Shown here: one piece after another, positions 37,256-45,682 of the stretch
Position numbering within the stretch: the first letter of the stretch is position 1
Layout of the letters: each line of letters starts with the position of its first letter
Assembly (NCBI GenBank): GCA_025934375.1
Contig: JAICYD010000014.1
Location: forward strand, 17,447-81,446
Reading direction: 5' to 3'
Source: Streptosporangiaceae bacterium
GTDB lineage: Bacteria > Actinomycetota > Actinomycetes > Streptosporangiales > Streptosporangiaceae
DNA: 64,000 nucleotides
Notes under the pieces: model-generated
Database searches by the model: none
Told to the model about the DNA's origin: nothing
What the model saw: only the letters and a program-made list of their open reading frames with translations
Position numbers and translations under genes: made by a program

Positions 37256-37558
37256 GTGATCGTGCCCGCGAGCCTGGATGACCTTCGGGGACCGGCGTCA
37301 GGCGTCGAGGAATTGCCGGTCCGCCTGTACTGGTCGGCCGGATCCCGCCAGTTCGACCTGGCCGACCCGGATCAGGTCACCGCCTTGTGCGAGGCAGTCA
37401 TCGACACGGCGACCGCGATCGGTGACATCACCCGCTACCTGAACGCCGGCCTGCTGGTCCGCGCGTGGCCGGCCCTGGGGATGGAGCGCGTGAAGCGCGA
37501 GGCGTGGGAGAGGCAGTTCCCGGTGCTGCGCCGTCAGCGGCGCGGCGCGGCGGCCTAG
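37256..37558 (+). CDS. Small partner protein of the AbiEii-like nucleotidyltransferase
   Basis: About 100 residues from the GTG at 37256: VIVPASLDDLRGP, VEELPVRLYWSAGSRQFDLADPDQVTALCEAVIDTA, then DITRYLNAGLLVRAWPALGMERVKREAWERQFPVL. I have an impression of related actinobacterial proteins encoded just before nucleotidyltransferase-like genes. The TAG stop overlaps the next GTG (TAGTG), so the two are coupled, in the arrangement of an antitoxin and toxin. There is no visible HTH, unlike the classical AbiEi antitoxin. An earlier start at 37109 is possible. Confidence 0.65.
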   Translation: MIVPASLDDLRGPASGVEELPVRLYWSAGSRQFDLADPDQVTALCEAVIDTATAIGDITRYLNAGLLVRAWPALGMERVKREAWERQFPVLRRQRRGAAA

Positions 37559-38232
37559 TGCTCCTCGATAGCCGGCATCGCGACATCGCGCGCATCGCTC
37601 TTACCGCCGCGGGGCGCAAGTACGGGGTGGCGTTCGCTGGCGGCGGCGCGCTGCAGGTCCACGACGTGAGCAACCGGCGCACCCAGGATGTTGACCTGTT
37701 CGTCCGCAACGCCAGGAACGTCGCCAGGGCCGCCCGGGCCATCGCTGCCGCGCTCGCGCGGGCCGGGTACCGGGTCGAGGTCACCGCGGCGGATGAGGGC
37801 CTGTGGGAGTTCGAGGTCTACCCGCATGACCTCGCAGGCTCTGCCGGCCTTGGGGACGACGCCCTTGACCCCGTGCAGGTGCAGGTGGCGTTCTTCGCCT
37901 TTACCGGCACGGTGATCAAGGACGTGGGCCCAGTCGTCACCCTTGACTACCTGGCAACCCGAAAGACGGTCGCGATCCTGGAACGGCACCAGGTCCGCGA
38001 TTACGTAGACATCGCCTCACTAGTGGACGCGGGCTACACGATCTCGCGGCTGCTTCGCATGGCGTTCGCGGAGGAACCCTCGCTAGGCGTTGAAGACGCG
38101 GGAGACGCGGGCGTCCACCTAGACCGGATCACTGACGAGCGGATCGCCCGGGAGCTTCCGCCCGGGAAAGCCCCGCGATGGGTCCGGGACGCGTTCGCAG
38201 GCTGGCCTCGCGAGCCAGTGCACACCGGCTAG
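37558..38232 (+). CDS. Nucleotidyltransferase, AbiEii/AbiGii toxin-like
   Basis: 224 residues from the GTG at 37558. The nucleotidyltransferase fold shows GGGALQVHDVSNRRTQDVDLFV, which is the GG...R.T.DVDL active-site pattern with its acidic metal ligands, then FEVYPHDLAG and LDYLATRKTVAILERHQVRDYVDIASL, matching the AbiEii/MenT group region with R-x-K-D-x-x-D-like residues. MenT and AbiEii enzymes add nucleotides to tRNA 3' ends and block growth; whether this protein is a toxin has to be inferred from the tightly coupled upstream gene. The end of the chain is a short positively charged tail. Confidence 0.75.
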   Translation: MLLDSRHRDIARIALTAAGRKYGVAFAGGGALQVHDVSNRRTQDVDLFVRNARNVARAARAIAAALARAGYRVEVTAADEGLWEFEVYPHDLAGSAGLGDDALDPVQVQVAFFAFTGTVIKDVGPVVTLDYLATRKTVAILERHQVRDYVDIASLVDAGYTISRLLRMAFAEEPSLGVEDAGDAGVHLDRITDERIARELPPGKAPRWVRDAFAGWPREPVHTG

Positions 38233-38332
38233 CCGTGACAGCGAACCGCCGGAGAACGCTTTTCATCTCCCCGGCGCTGCGGCTCGTTCGGGGAAGAAAG
38301 CCTGTACTGGGCGGCTGCCCTTCCGGCTCGGG

Positions 38333-38578
38333 TCAGGCGCTGGTGCGGCCGCCGGAGTACGGGCAGCGGACCTCCCGGCGCCCGTACTCGGGGTTGGGAA
38401 CGTACTCGCCCGTCAGTTCGCCGTCGGGGTCCAGGCGCCAGGCCCCCTTGATGAACCTGCTGGGCACCGGCGGCTGATGGTCGCCGACAACCTCATCGAG
38501 CCACCCGCCACCGGCAGCCCGCGCCGCCTCCCGGATCTCGGATGAGATCTCAGGGCCTGTCATCGTTGTCTCGTCCAT
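38333..38578 (-). CDS. Hypothetical protein, 81 residues
   Basis: The ATG at 38578 opens MDETTMTGPEISSEIREAAR, followed by AAGGGWLDEVVGD and a C-terminal half PVPSRFIKGAWRLDPDGELTGEYVPNPEYG that ends in CPYSGGRTS. No membrane segment, signal or recognised domain. The C-terminal half has the look of a conserved small actinobacterial protein. It is divergent from the P450 operon. The upstream frame to 38620 lacks a ribosome binding site. Confidence 0.5.
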   Translation of the reverse strand: MDETTMTGPEISSEIREAARAAGGGWLDEVVGDHQPPVPSRFIKGAWRLDPDGELTGEYVPNPEYGRREVRCPYSGGRTSA

Positions 38579-38735
38579 GCCGCCAGTATCCACCGTTCCC
38601 CCGCCGCAAGGTAGAGCCATCCTTCAGTCTAATTTGTCACATTCGCCCCGCGCCGAGGCTGTCGTAAACGGTGTTTGTCGAATGCGTTGAGGGTAATTCG
38701 CAGTACTGCCCATTTCACCGGGGCCGACGCCGGCG

Positions 38736-38766
38736 TAATATGACGACATGACGACATGACCGTCAT
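38736..38766 (+). promoter_or_regulatory. Repeat-containing control region before the P450 operon
   Basis: TAATAT at 38736-38741 could be a -10. It is followed by two tandem ATGACGAC copies (38740-38755) and the odd-centred palindrome ATGACCGTCAT (38756-38766), 29 bp before the P450 start. Candidate operator only. Confidence 0.4.
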
Positions 38767-38794
38767 CAGCCTGTCCGCTTTCCGGGAGGTGGTC

Positions 38795-40054
38795 ATGGAA
38801 ATGGTGCCGGCCCGCGGCGAGCCTGTCGTCCCGGCCTATGATCCGATGCGGCAGTTCTCTCAGCTGGCCGGTGACGTACGTGACCCCTACCCGATGCTGG
38901 CGGACTTGCGGGAAACCGCCCCGGTACTGCGGGTCAGCGCCGGGGAGCACGCGGGCCGGCGGGCGCCCGACGCGAAGGCGCCGACGCTGCCCACGTTGTT
39001 CACCGTTTTCCCGCACGAGCATGCGCGGCAGGTACTGACGGACAACGTACGTTTCTCCTCGGCCTGTCATGCGACGACCATGGGGCACGTCATGGGCCGG
39101 ACCATCTTGGAGATGGATCCGCCAGAGCATCAGCGCCATCGCGCCCTGGTCGCCGGGGCCTTCCGCGCCGGCGTCCTCGACCAGTGGGCCGACGTCATCA
39201 TCGGCGCTACAGTCAATGAGCTGATCAGCGCTTTCGCCGACGACGGCCAGGCCGACCTCGTCCGGCAGCTAACCTTCCCCTTCCCGGTCCGGGTGATCTC
39301 CCGGATCCTAGGCCTGCCGGAGGCGGACTGGCCCCACTTCCTGCGGCTATCGACCCAGCTGATCGCGATCATGCGTGACTGGGACGGGGCGCTGGCAGCA
39401 AGCCGTGAACTGCGCGGCTACTTCGCCCAGATCATCGCCAGCCGCCGACGCGACCCCGGCGATGACCTGGTCAGCCAGCTTATCCAGGCGGAATCAGACG
39501 GGCAGCGCCTCACCGACGAGCAGATTTACCCATTCTTGCTCCTGCTGTTGCCGGCGGGGGCCGAGACCACCTACCGGTCGTCCAGCAACCTCCTGTTCGG
39601 CCTGCTCACCCATCAAGATCAGCTTGATGCCGTGCGGGCCGACCGCAGCCTGCTGCCACAGGCGATCGAAGAGGCGCTGCGGTGGGAACCGCCGCTGCTG
39701 AACGTGCTACGGCTGGCCACCAGGGACCTGGAACTCGGCGGCGTCCCCATTCCTGAGGGCTCCTTCGTCTCGGTCTCGCTCGGAGCGGCCAACCGCGACC
39801 CCGGACGCTACCCCAGCCCGGATACCTTCGACATCTTCCGCAAGCGCAGGCAGCACATCTCGTTCGGCACCGGGCCGCACATGTGCCTGGGCATGCACCT
39901 AGCCCGGCTGGAGACCCGCGTGCTGCTCAACGCGGTACTTGACCGCCTGCCGGGGCTGCGCCTTGACCCCGCGGCGCAAGACACCCACATCCACGGCTTG
40001 ATATTCCGCTCACCGCCAGAGCTGCCCGTGCTGTTCGATCCGGGGCACTCGTGA
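38795..40054 (+). CDS. Cytochrome P450
   Basis: 419 residues, a soluble class I bacterial P450. I-helix AGAETT (normally AGxDT), K-helix EEALRWEPP with the ExxR pair, and the haem-binding FGTGPHMCLGMHLAR with Cys near residue 364. It would hydroxylate or otherwise oxidise the cluster product using a ferredoxin encoded elsewhere. The ATG at 38795 has CGGGAGG at correct spacing and is preferred over 38756. The stop overlaps the next gene start by 4 bp (GTGA), the first of three coupled plus-strand genes (P450, sulfotransferase-methyltransferase, MFS). Confidence 0.93.
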   Translation: MEMVPARGEPVVPAYDPMRQFSQLAGDVRDPYPMLADLRETAPVLRVSAGEHAGRRAPDAKAPTLPTLFTVFPHEHARQVLTDNVRFSSACHATTMGHVMGRTILEMDPPEHQRHRALVAGAFRAGVLDQWADVIIGATVNELISAFADDGQADLVRQLTFPFPVRVISRILGLPEADWPHFLRLSTQLIAIMRDWDGALAASRELRGYFAQIIASRRRDPGDDLVSQLIQAESDGQRLTDEQIYPFLLLLLPAGAETTYRSSSNLLFGLLTHQDQLDAVRADRSLLPQAIEEALRWEPPLLNVLRLATRDLELGGVPIPEGSFVSVSLGAANRDPGRYPSPDTFDIFRKRRQHISFGTGPHMCLGMHLARLETRVLLNAVLDRLPGLRLDPAAQDTHIHGLIFRSPPELPVLFDPGHS

Positions 40055-41940
40055 GCGTCGCGAAGGCATCGATGGCGCGAGAAACGGCCCTGCCCGGTAC
40101 GTTCGTGGTGTCCACCGGCCGCTGCGGCTCGACAATGCTGTCGAACATGCTCAGGCTGAACCCGGACATTCTCAGCCTGTCCGAATTCCTGGCCATGCTC
40201 CTGCCCGACCCCTTGCCCCCCGGTGACCTCGACGCGGCGGCCTACTGGCGAGTGCTCACTCAGCCGCGGCCGTTCTTCACGCACGCGTACCGGCTCGGCA
40301 TACGCGTCCCAGAGTTCTTGTACCTGCCCGGCGCTGAAAGCAGATTCACTCCGGCTGACGGGATACCCCCTATCCTGATTACCACGCTTCCGCACCTCAG
40401 CGACGACCCTGAAGGGCTTTATGACGAGGTGGGGGCATTCGTCGCGGACCTCCCCTCGGCGACCGCGGCCGCTCAGCACAGGCGATTGTTCGAGTGGCTG
40501 TGCGCTCGCGCGGGTGCCCGCGCCTGGGTCGAGCGGTCAGGCAGCTCACTGCTGTACCTGAGCCAGCTCACCAGCGCCTTCCCGGACGCCAGGTTCGTTC
40601 ATCTCTACCGCGACGGGCGCGAGTGCGCCTACTCGATGAGCCGCAACGCGGGATACCGGCTCGGAGCGATCGCCATGATGCTGCACGCGCGCCTAGGCGT
40701 ATCCCCCTACCTAAACGATGACAAGCCACCGGAACACGTGCCCCCCGACCTGCGGCCGTTCATGCCCGGCACCTTTGATCATGAGGCATTCGAGCGGTTC
40801 GAGGTACCGGTGGCGCAACTCGGCCAGCTATGGTCTGACATGGTCACGCCCGCACTCGACATTCTCGACAGCTTGCCCCCCGAGCGCGTGCTGCAGCTCA
40901 GCTACGAGGACCTCATCGCCGAGCCAGAACAGGCCCTGCGGCGGCTGGCCCGCTTCGCCGACCTGCCGCACCGGGATCCAGGCTGGCCCGACCGCGCCGC
41001 CTCGCTTGTCCAGTCCCGGCCGCCGCGCTGGCCAGCCCTGCCCGAAGACCAGAAGAGCGACCTCACCCGCGTATGCGAGCCGGCCATGCGCCGCCTCTAC
41101 GGCGGCGTGCGGTGTCGTGGCCGGTTATGCGGCTGGCGGGCGGCTCTAGCCACGGTTCTTTCGGCTGTACATGGCCAGGTATATGTGCGCCGTGACGCCG
41201 GGGCGTATTATTGGAATATGCCCGACTACGATCTGCTTGCAAAATTCTACGACCGGCTTATGAGTGACTCAGCGCTCAGAAGCGAGCAGGTTATGCGTTG
41301 CATTGAGCGTTACAACCCAACCGCTGCATCCCTTCTTGAGCTAGGCTGCGGGACAGGTGCAGTGCTTCACGGAATCTCGGTCGTGGGTTCACTCTCGGGA
41401 ATGGACATCTCGCCCATTATGCTTGACCTCGCACGGGCGAGGCTCCCGGGCGCGGAATTCATACAAGGCGATATTTCGTCTTTCGACCTGAGGCGCAGGT
41501 TCGATGTCATCGTATGCACCTACGACGTCCTCAACCACCTGCCGGAGTTCAATCGCTGGATCTCGTGCTTCGCGTGTGCATCCAAGCATCTGACGGAGGG
41601 CGGGCTGTTCATCTTCGATATAAATACAGTTGGCCACCTGAGCAAGGTCGCAAGCGAAAGGCCTCAGGTGCGTCAATTCGACGGCAACACGGCCATCATA
41701 GCCGTCAGCACGGAAGGGCGGTCTGTCTACACGTGGGATGTGCGGATATTCGAGCATGCGGTCAACAATCAGTACCGGCTCTATCATAGCCAGTTCCGTG
41801 AGCTCGCGGTAGAAATCCGCCAGATCCTGGAAGCGATGCCCTCTGGCTTTGAATTGCTGGATCTCGCCGACTCCGCCGGGGGTACACCGGACGACGAATC
41901 GGAGCGAGCATTCTTTGTCTACCGCAGACGATCGTCATGA
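40051..41940 (+). CDS. Sulfotransferase-methyltransferase fusion protein
   Basis: 629 residues in two parts. Residues 1 to about 350 are a PAPS-dependent sulfotransferase: 5'-phosphosulfate loop VVSTGRCGSTMLSNML at 19-34 and 3'-phosphate motif FVHLYRDGRECAYSM near 185-200, with LSYEDLIAEPEQALRRL typical of the fold. From about 390 (MPDYDLLAKFYDRLM) to the end is a class I SAM methyltransferase with ASLLELGCGTGAVL, SGMDISPIML, FIQGDIS and IVCTYDVLNHL. An internal ATG at 41218 coincides with the natural methyltransferase N-terminus, and DNA of the second half is less GC-rich, so the fusion may be recent. Both activities fit tailoring of the cluster product. Confidence 0.88.
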   Translation: MSVAKASMARETALPGTFVVSTGRCGSTMLSNMLRLNPDILSLSEFLAMLLPDPLPPGDLDAAAYWRVLTQPRPFFTHAYRLGIRVPEFLYLPGAESRFTPADGIPPILITTLPHLSDDPEGLYDEVGAFVADLPSATAAAQHRRLFEWLCARAGARAWVERSGSSLLYLSQLTSAFPDARFVHLYRDGRECAYSMSRNAGYRLGAIAMMLHARLGVSPYLNDDKPPEHVPPDLRPFMPGTFDHEAFERFEVPVAQLGQLWSDMVTPALDILDSLPPERVLQLSYEDLIAEPEQALRRLARFADLPHRDPGWPDRAASLVQSRPPRWPALPEDQKSDLTRVCEPAMRRLYGGVRCRGRLCGWRAALATVLSAVHGQVYVRRDAGAYYWNMPDYDLLAKFYDRLMSDSALRSEQVMRCIERYNPTAASLLELGCGTGAVLHGISVVGSLSGMDISPIMLDLARARLPGAEFIQGDISSFDLRRRFDVIVCTYDVLNHLPEFNRWISCFACASKHLTEGGLFIFDINTVGHLSKVASERPQVRQFDGNTAIIAVSTEGRSVYTWDVRIFEHAVNNQYRLYHSQFRELAVEIRQILEAMPSGFELLDLADSAGGTPDDESERAFFVYRRRSS

Positions 41941-43154
41941 TCCATATCGGCCGAGGCGTGCTGCGGGCCTACGTCAGTCTGTTTGATCAGCGCGGTACCA
42001 AGGAGTTCGCGGTCGCCGGCTTTGTCTCGCGGCTTACCTCGTCCATGGTTTTCGTTAGCCTGATCCTTGCGATCACCGAGCGCGGCGGAGGGTACGCCAC
42101 GGCCGGGGCGGTGATCGGGGCGCTCACGCTGGCCGCTGGCCTGGCCCTTCCGGTGCTCGGCGGGCTGATCGACCGCTACGGGCAGCACCGCGTGCTTGTC
42201 CCCCAGACGCTGGCCTTTGGTGTGCTGATGCTGCTGCTGACAGTCGCCGTGGAGGCGCGCGAGCCAGAGTGGCTGCTCGTCGTGCTGGCTGCCGCCGCCG
42301 GGGTAGCGATGCCAGTGGCGGGCCCGCTGGTGCGGGCTCGGTGGACCAGGATCTACCAGGGCACGGACAAGCTTCGCATCGCCTACGGCTTTGAGAGCGC
42401 CACCATCGAGACCGTCGAGATCGCCGGGCCTATCCTGGTCACCGCGCTGGTCACCGGCATCGGGCCCCTGGCGGGACTTGCCGCCGTGCTGACCTGCGCG
42501 CTTGGCGGAACACTGGCCCTGGCCGCGCAGCGCGGCACTGAGCCCGAGCCGGCCGGCCGGGTTGCGGGCGGCGGGGTCGGCAACTCGCTGCGCATCCCCG
42601 CGCTGCAGGCGCTGTACGCGGCCCGCTTTTGTGTCGGCGCCGTGTTCGGCGCGATGCCCGTATCGCTCATCGCGTTCGCGACCGCCCACCACGGCCGCGC
42701 GTTCAGCGGCCTATTTCTCGGACTATACGGGGTGACCAGCCTGATCGCCGGACTCGGTTACGGTGCGCTCACGGGGCAGATGCCGCTTCATCGTCGGCTG
42801 GTCGTCAGCGTCGCGCTGTTCGCGGCAGGTGGAGTCCCGCTGCTCGCCGCCCGGGGGCTGTTCTCCCTCATCGGCCTGCTACCGCTCGCCGGCGTGGCGA
42901 TGGCGCCGGCGACGGTTACCGCGATGGAGGTCATGCAGCGCGTGGCACCGCCAGCCTTGCTGACCCAGACGATCTCCTGGGACACCACGGCGATCGCGTT
43001 CGGCATGACCGCGGGCAGCTTCCTGGCCGGCGCCGCAATCGCGCCGCTGGGGGCAGATTATGCGTTCGTGGTACCGGTATGCGCGGGACTGCTCGGCCTG
43101 ATCGCGGTGCTAGCTGGCAGCAAGCCGATCCGCTCCGCCTGCGTGGATTCATGA
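41937..43154 (+). CDS. MFS exporter of the biosynthetic cluster
   Basis: 405 residues with about 12 membrane helices (for example MVFVSLILAI, IGALTLAAGLALPVLGGLIDRYGQHR with an MFS motif-A-like DRYGQHR, VLMLLLTVAVEA, LLVVLAAAAGVAMPVAGPL). Its ATG overlaps the stop of the fusion gene (ATGA). It belongs to MFS proteins of the kind found in biosynthetic clusters and probably exports the product or gives self-protection. It is convergent with the next methyltransferase, overlapping it by 6 bp at the 3' ends. Confidence 0.88.
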   Translation: MIHIGRGVLRAYVSLFDQRGTKEFAVAGFVSRLTSSMVFVSLILAITERGGGYATAGAVIGALTLAAGLALPVLGGLIDRYGQHRVLVPQTLAFGVLMLLLTVAVEAREPEWLLVVLAAAAGVAMPVAGPLVRARWTRIYQGTDKLRIAYGFESATIETVEIAGPILVTALVTGIGPLAGLAAVLTCALGGTLALAAQRGTEPEPAGRVAGGGVGNSLRIPALQALYAARFCVGAVFGAMPVSLIAFATAHHGRAFSGLFLGLYGVTSLIAGLGYGALTGQMPLHRRLVVSVALFAAGGVPLLAARGLFSLIGLLPLAGVAMAPATVTAMEVMQRVAPPALLTQTISWDTTAIAFGMTAGSFLAGAAIAPLGADYAFVVPVCAGLLGLIAVLAGSKPIRSACVDS

Positions 43155-43976
43155 TTCAGGACGTCTGACCGCCCCCACTACCTGGCTGAGATAGGAGATG
43201 ATCCGGCGTCGCGCCTGCCAGACCTCGTAGCGTACGTCTACCTCGCGGTCGTCCACGCGCCAGTAAGCGGGATCGAGGACCTCACGCACGTCACCAATCC
43301 ACCTATCCCGGCTGGTGTAATGCTCGTCGAAATGCATCGGGCTGGCGATGACCAGGAGACCGCCCGGCCGCAGCAGGCGTGTCAGCTCGCCCGCCAACGC
43401 CGCGGGGTCGTCTACCCGGTCGAGGACGTTCGCGCACGTCACGATGTCGAAGTATCCTTCGGGCCTCGGTATGTCCGACGCGGTGACCTGGTAGAGGAGC
43501 GCTCGGGGTATCGGCTTGGGCAGGCAGGTGGGCTCGACTCGCCGGTGGTCGGCCCGCAAGGTAGGGCCAGGCATGGGCACCCACCGGTCGAAATCTTCAC
43601 CGAGCAGCAGTCGCCTGGCCCACGTGCTGAAGGCGGCCGACGGCTCGGCCAGCACTAGTTCTTCCGCGTCGGGCAGGCGCTCGGCTAGCTCATGCAGTAG
43701 GCGGCCGGTGCTGCCACCGACGTCACAGACCCGGCGCGCGGTGATGCCCAGGCCCGCGGCCCAGGTAGCCGTGATGGCCGCGGTCCGCTGGTAGAAGCGC
43801 CCTGGCCGGCCATCGCCGATGAGCTCGTCCGATTTAAGGGACTCCGCATCTGCCGGGGCTTTGGCGCCGTCGGGGCGCAGGTCAGGAAAGAGGATGTCGC
43901 CCCACTCATTGCGCAGGTAGATGCCCTGGTACTCAAGTGACGCATAACGGTCGGCGTTGACCGAAACCGCACCCAT
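43149..43976 (-). CDS. SAM-dependent methyltransferase
   Basis: 275 residues. The class I motifs are RRVCDVGGSTGRLLHELAERLPDAEELVLAEPS (motif I with an acidic end), FDIVTCANVLDRVDDPAAL and LLRPGGLLVIASP. An N-terminal helical region (about 1-75) precedes the Rossmann fold. The substrate is unknown. The start ATG at 43976 is 71 bp from the end of the upstream ligase gene, with which it lies in the same direction. It overlaps the convergent MFS gene by 6 bp. Confidence 0.85.
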   Translation of the reverse strand: MGAVSVNADRYASLEYQGIYLRNEWGDILFPDLRPDGAKAPADAESLKSDELIGDGRPGRFYQRTAAITATWAAGLGITARRVCDVGGSTGRLLHELAERLPDAEELVLAEPSAAFSTWARRLLLGEDFDRWVPMPGPTLRADHRRVEPTCLPKPIPRALLYQVTASDIPRPEGYFDIVTCANVLDRVDDPAALAGELTRLLRPGGLLVIASPMHFDEHYTSRDRWIGDVREVLDPAYWRVDDREVDVRYEVWQARRRIISYLSQVVGAVRRPES

Positions 43977-44047
43977 AGCCCCGCCCAGTGGTCGCGTGGA
44001 AAGTGGAGACTTCCAATCGTATTTGCATCCCTGTGAAGGCAGTAAAG

Positions 44048-45667
44048 TCAGGGCGCCGCATAGCGCTTCCTGAGATCGGCCTTGCGAATCTTCCCCATTG
44101 GCGTCCGCGGCATGTCATCGAGCACCTCCATCTGCCCCGGCCAGTACCAGTCGCTGACCCCGGCATCGCGCAGGAAGTCCCTCAGTTCCGCGAGCGTCGG
44201 CGGGGATCCGGCCGCGGCCGTCACCACCGCGCAGATCCGTTCGTCCGTCGCCGGATCTGGAATGCCGATAAGCGCGACGTCCGCCACCTTCGGGTGCTTT
44301 CCGAGCACTGCCTCAATCTCGGCAACCGGCACGTTCGCGCTCTGGAAGATGATGATGTCCTTGGTCCGGCCGATCAGGCGGATACCACCCCGCCCGTCGT
44401 CGCGGACTACGTCACCGGTATTGAACCAGCCGTCCGCGTCGAGCTCGGCGGCGTAGATGTCGTCCTGCCTGTAGTAGCCGAGGCACTGAGCCGGACCGCG
44501 GACCCACAGCGCACCCGCCCCCTCGTCCAGGCCATCCACCGGGTCGATCCGGATCTCCATTCCCCCGGTGGGCCGTCCATCACTGCGCGTCGGCCAGTCT
44601 TCGGGATCGCTCGGCCGGGTACACGTGACCGCCCCGTTCTCGGTCATGCCCCACAGCGAGAACATCCGCACGCCCAGCGCGGCCCGGACCTCATCCAGGA
44701 GCTGCGGTGGCACCGGCGCTGAACCAGACACGACGCTGGCGAGGTGGGTGGCCCGCGGTGGGCGAGAGCGGGCGGCGGCCAGCAGTTCCCGCACGAAGTG
44801 CGGTGAGCCGTAGAAGGTGGTGACGCCGTGCTCCGCGATCAGCTCCAGGCTTGCCGCCGGATCCCAGGTGTCCAGGCAGACAGTGGTCCCGCCGAGAACC
44901 AGCGAGGCCAGCAACCGGGTCACCAGCCCCGCGCGGTACATGTTGCTGTGGGCCGTGGTGTTGACCAGCGTCTGGTCGAAGCCGAGCGCCTCCGCGTATC
45001 CGCGGATCTCGGCGTACAGGGTGTTCTGACTGTGTACAGGCGCTTTGGTGGTGCCCGTCGTCCCCGAGGTGAACAGGATCACGAAGGGCTCGTCGGGGCC
45101 CAGGCGGCAGCCGGCCAGCTCGCCCTCCCGGCCACCGTTCCCGGTCAGGAACTGCTCGGCGAACGACAGCGTGCCCGGCGGCCGGTCTTCGCCGAACACC
45201 ACGATGCGCTCGGGCAGGCCGATGTCGCGGGAGAGCGCCAGCGCCATGTCGGCCGAGCGTCCCCCGAACGTGTTTGTGGCCGCGATGAGCAACCGAACAT
45301 CGGTCAGCCGGAGCGCGAACTCCATCTCGGCGCGCCCGAACTCGGGGGGAACCGGAACGATCCGCACGCCTGCCTTAGCGCAGGCCAAGACGAGCGGGAG
45401 CATCTCCCAGATGTCGGGCAGCAGGACACCGACGCAGTCACCAGGCTGCACTCCGAGGTTCACGAGGCCGCGGGCCATCCGGTCGGTCAGCCGGGACAAC
45501 TGCGCGTAATCGATCTTGTCCGTCCGCCCGGTGGCGAGGTTGTGCCCGACCACCGCTGTCTTGCCCGGCCGTTCCCTGGCGTGGCGATCCAGGTCGTCGA
45601 GGAAGGTCTCGTCCCGCCACCACCCGGCCGCGTAGTGCGCCTGATGGGCCTGGGTCACGTCGTACAT
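44048..45667 (-). CDS. AMP-dependent acyl-CoA synthetase/ligase
   Basis: 539 residues of the ANL superfamily. A3 motif ILFTSGTTGTTKAP, A5-type FSLWGMTENGAV, A7 GWFNTGDVV, A8 RLIGRTKDIIIF and the catalytic Lys in GKIRKADLRKRY. It activates a carboxylic acid as the adenylate, then usually transfers it to CoA. The overall pattern is nearest to cyclohexanecarboxylate- or crotonobetaine-CoA ligases, so the substrate is probably a small cyclic or short-chain acid; that is an inference. No carrier protein is visible nearby. It lies 15 bp downstream of the LanB-like gene, in one operon with it and the methyltransferase. Confidence 0.9.
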   Translation of the reverse strand: MYDVTQAHQAHYAAGWWRDETFLDDLDRHARERPGKTAVVGHNLATGRTDKIDYAQLSRLTDRMARGLVNLGVQPGDCVGVLLPDIWEMLPLVLACAKAGVRIVPVPPEFGRAEMEFALRLTDVRLLIAATNTFGGRSADMALALSRDIGLPERIVVFGEDRPPGTLSFAEQFLTGNGGREGELAGCRLGPDEPFVILFTSGTTGTTKAPVHSQNTLYAEIRGYAEALGFDQTLVNTTAHSNMYRAGLVTRLLASLVLGGTTVCLDTWDPAASLELIAEHGVTTFYGSPHFVRELLAAARSRPPRATHLASVVSGSAPVPPQLLDEVRAALGVRMFSLWGMTENGAVTCTRPSDPEDWPTRSDGRPTGGMEIRIDPVDGLDEGAGALWVRGPAQCLGYYRQDDIYAAELDADGWFNTGDVVRDDGRGGIRLIGRTKDIIIFQSANVPVAEIEAVLGKHPKVADVALIGIPDPATDERICAVVTAAAGSPPTLAELRDFLRDAGVSDWYWPGQMEVLDDMPRTPMGKIRKADLRKRYAAP

Positions 45668-45682
45668 CGGTCCTCCATGCGG

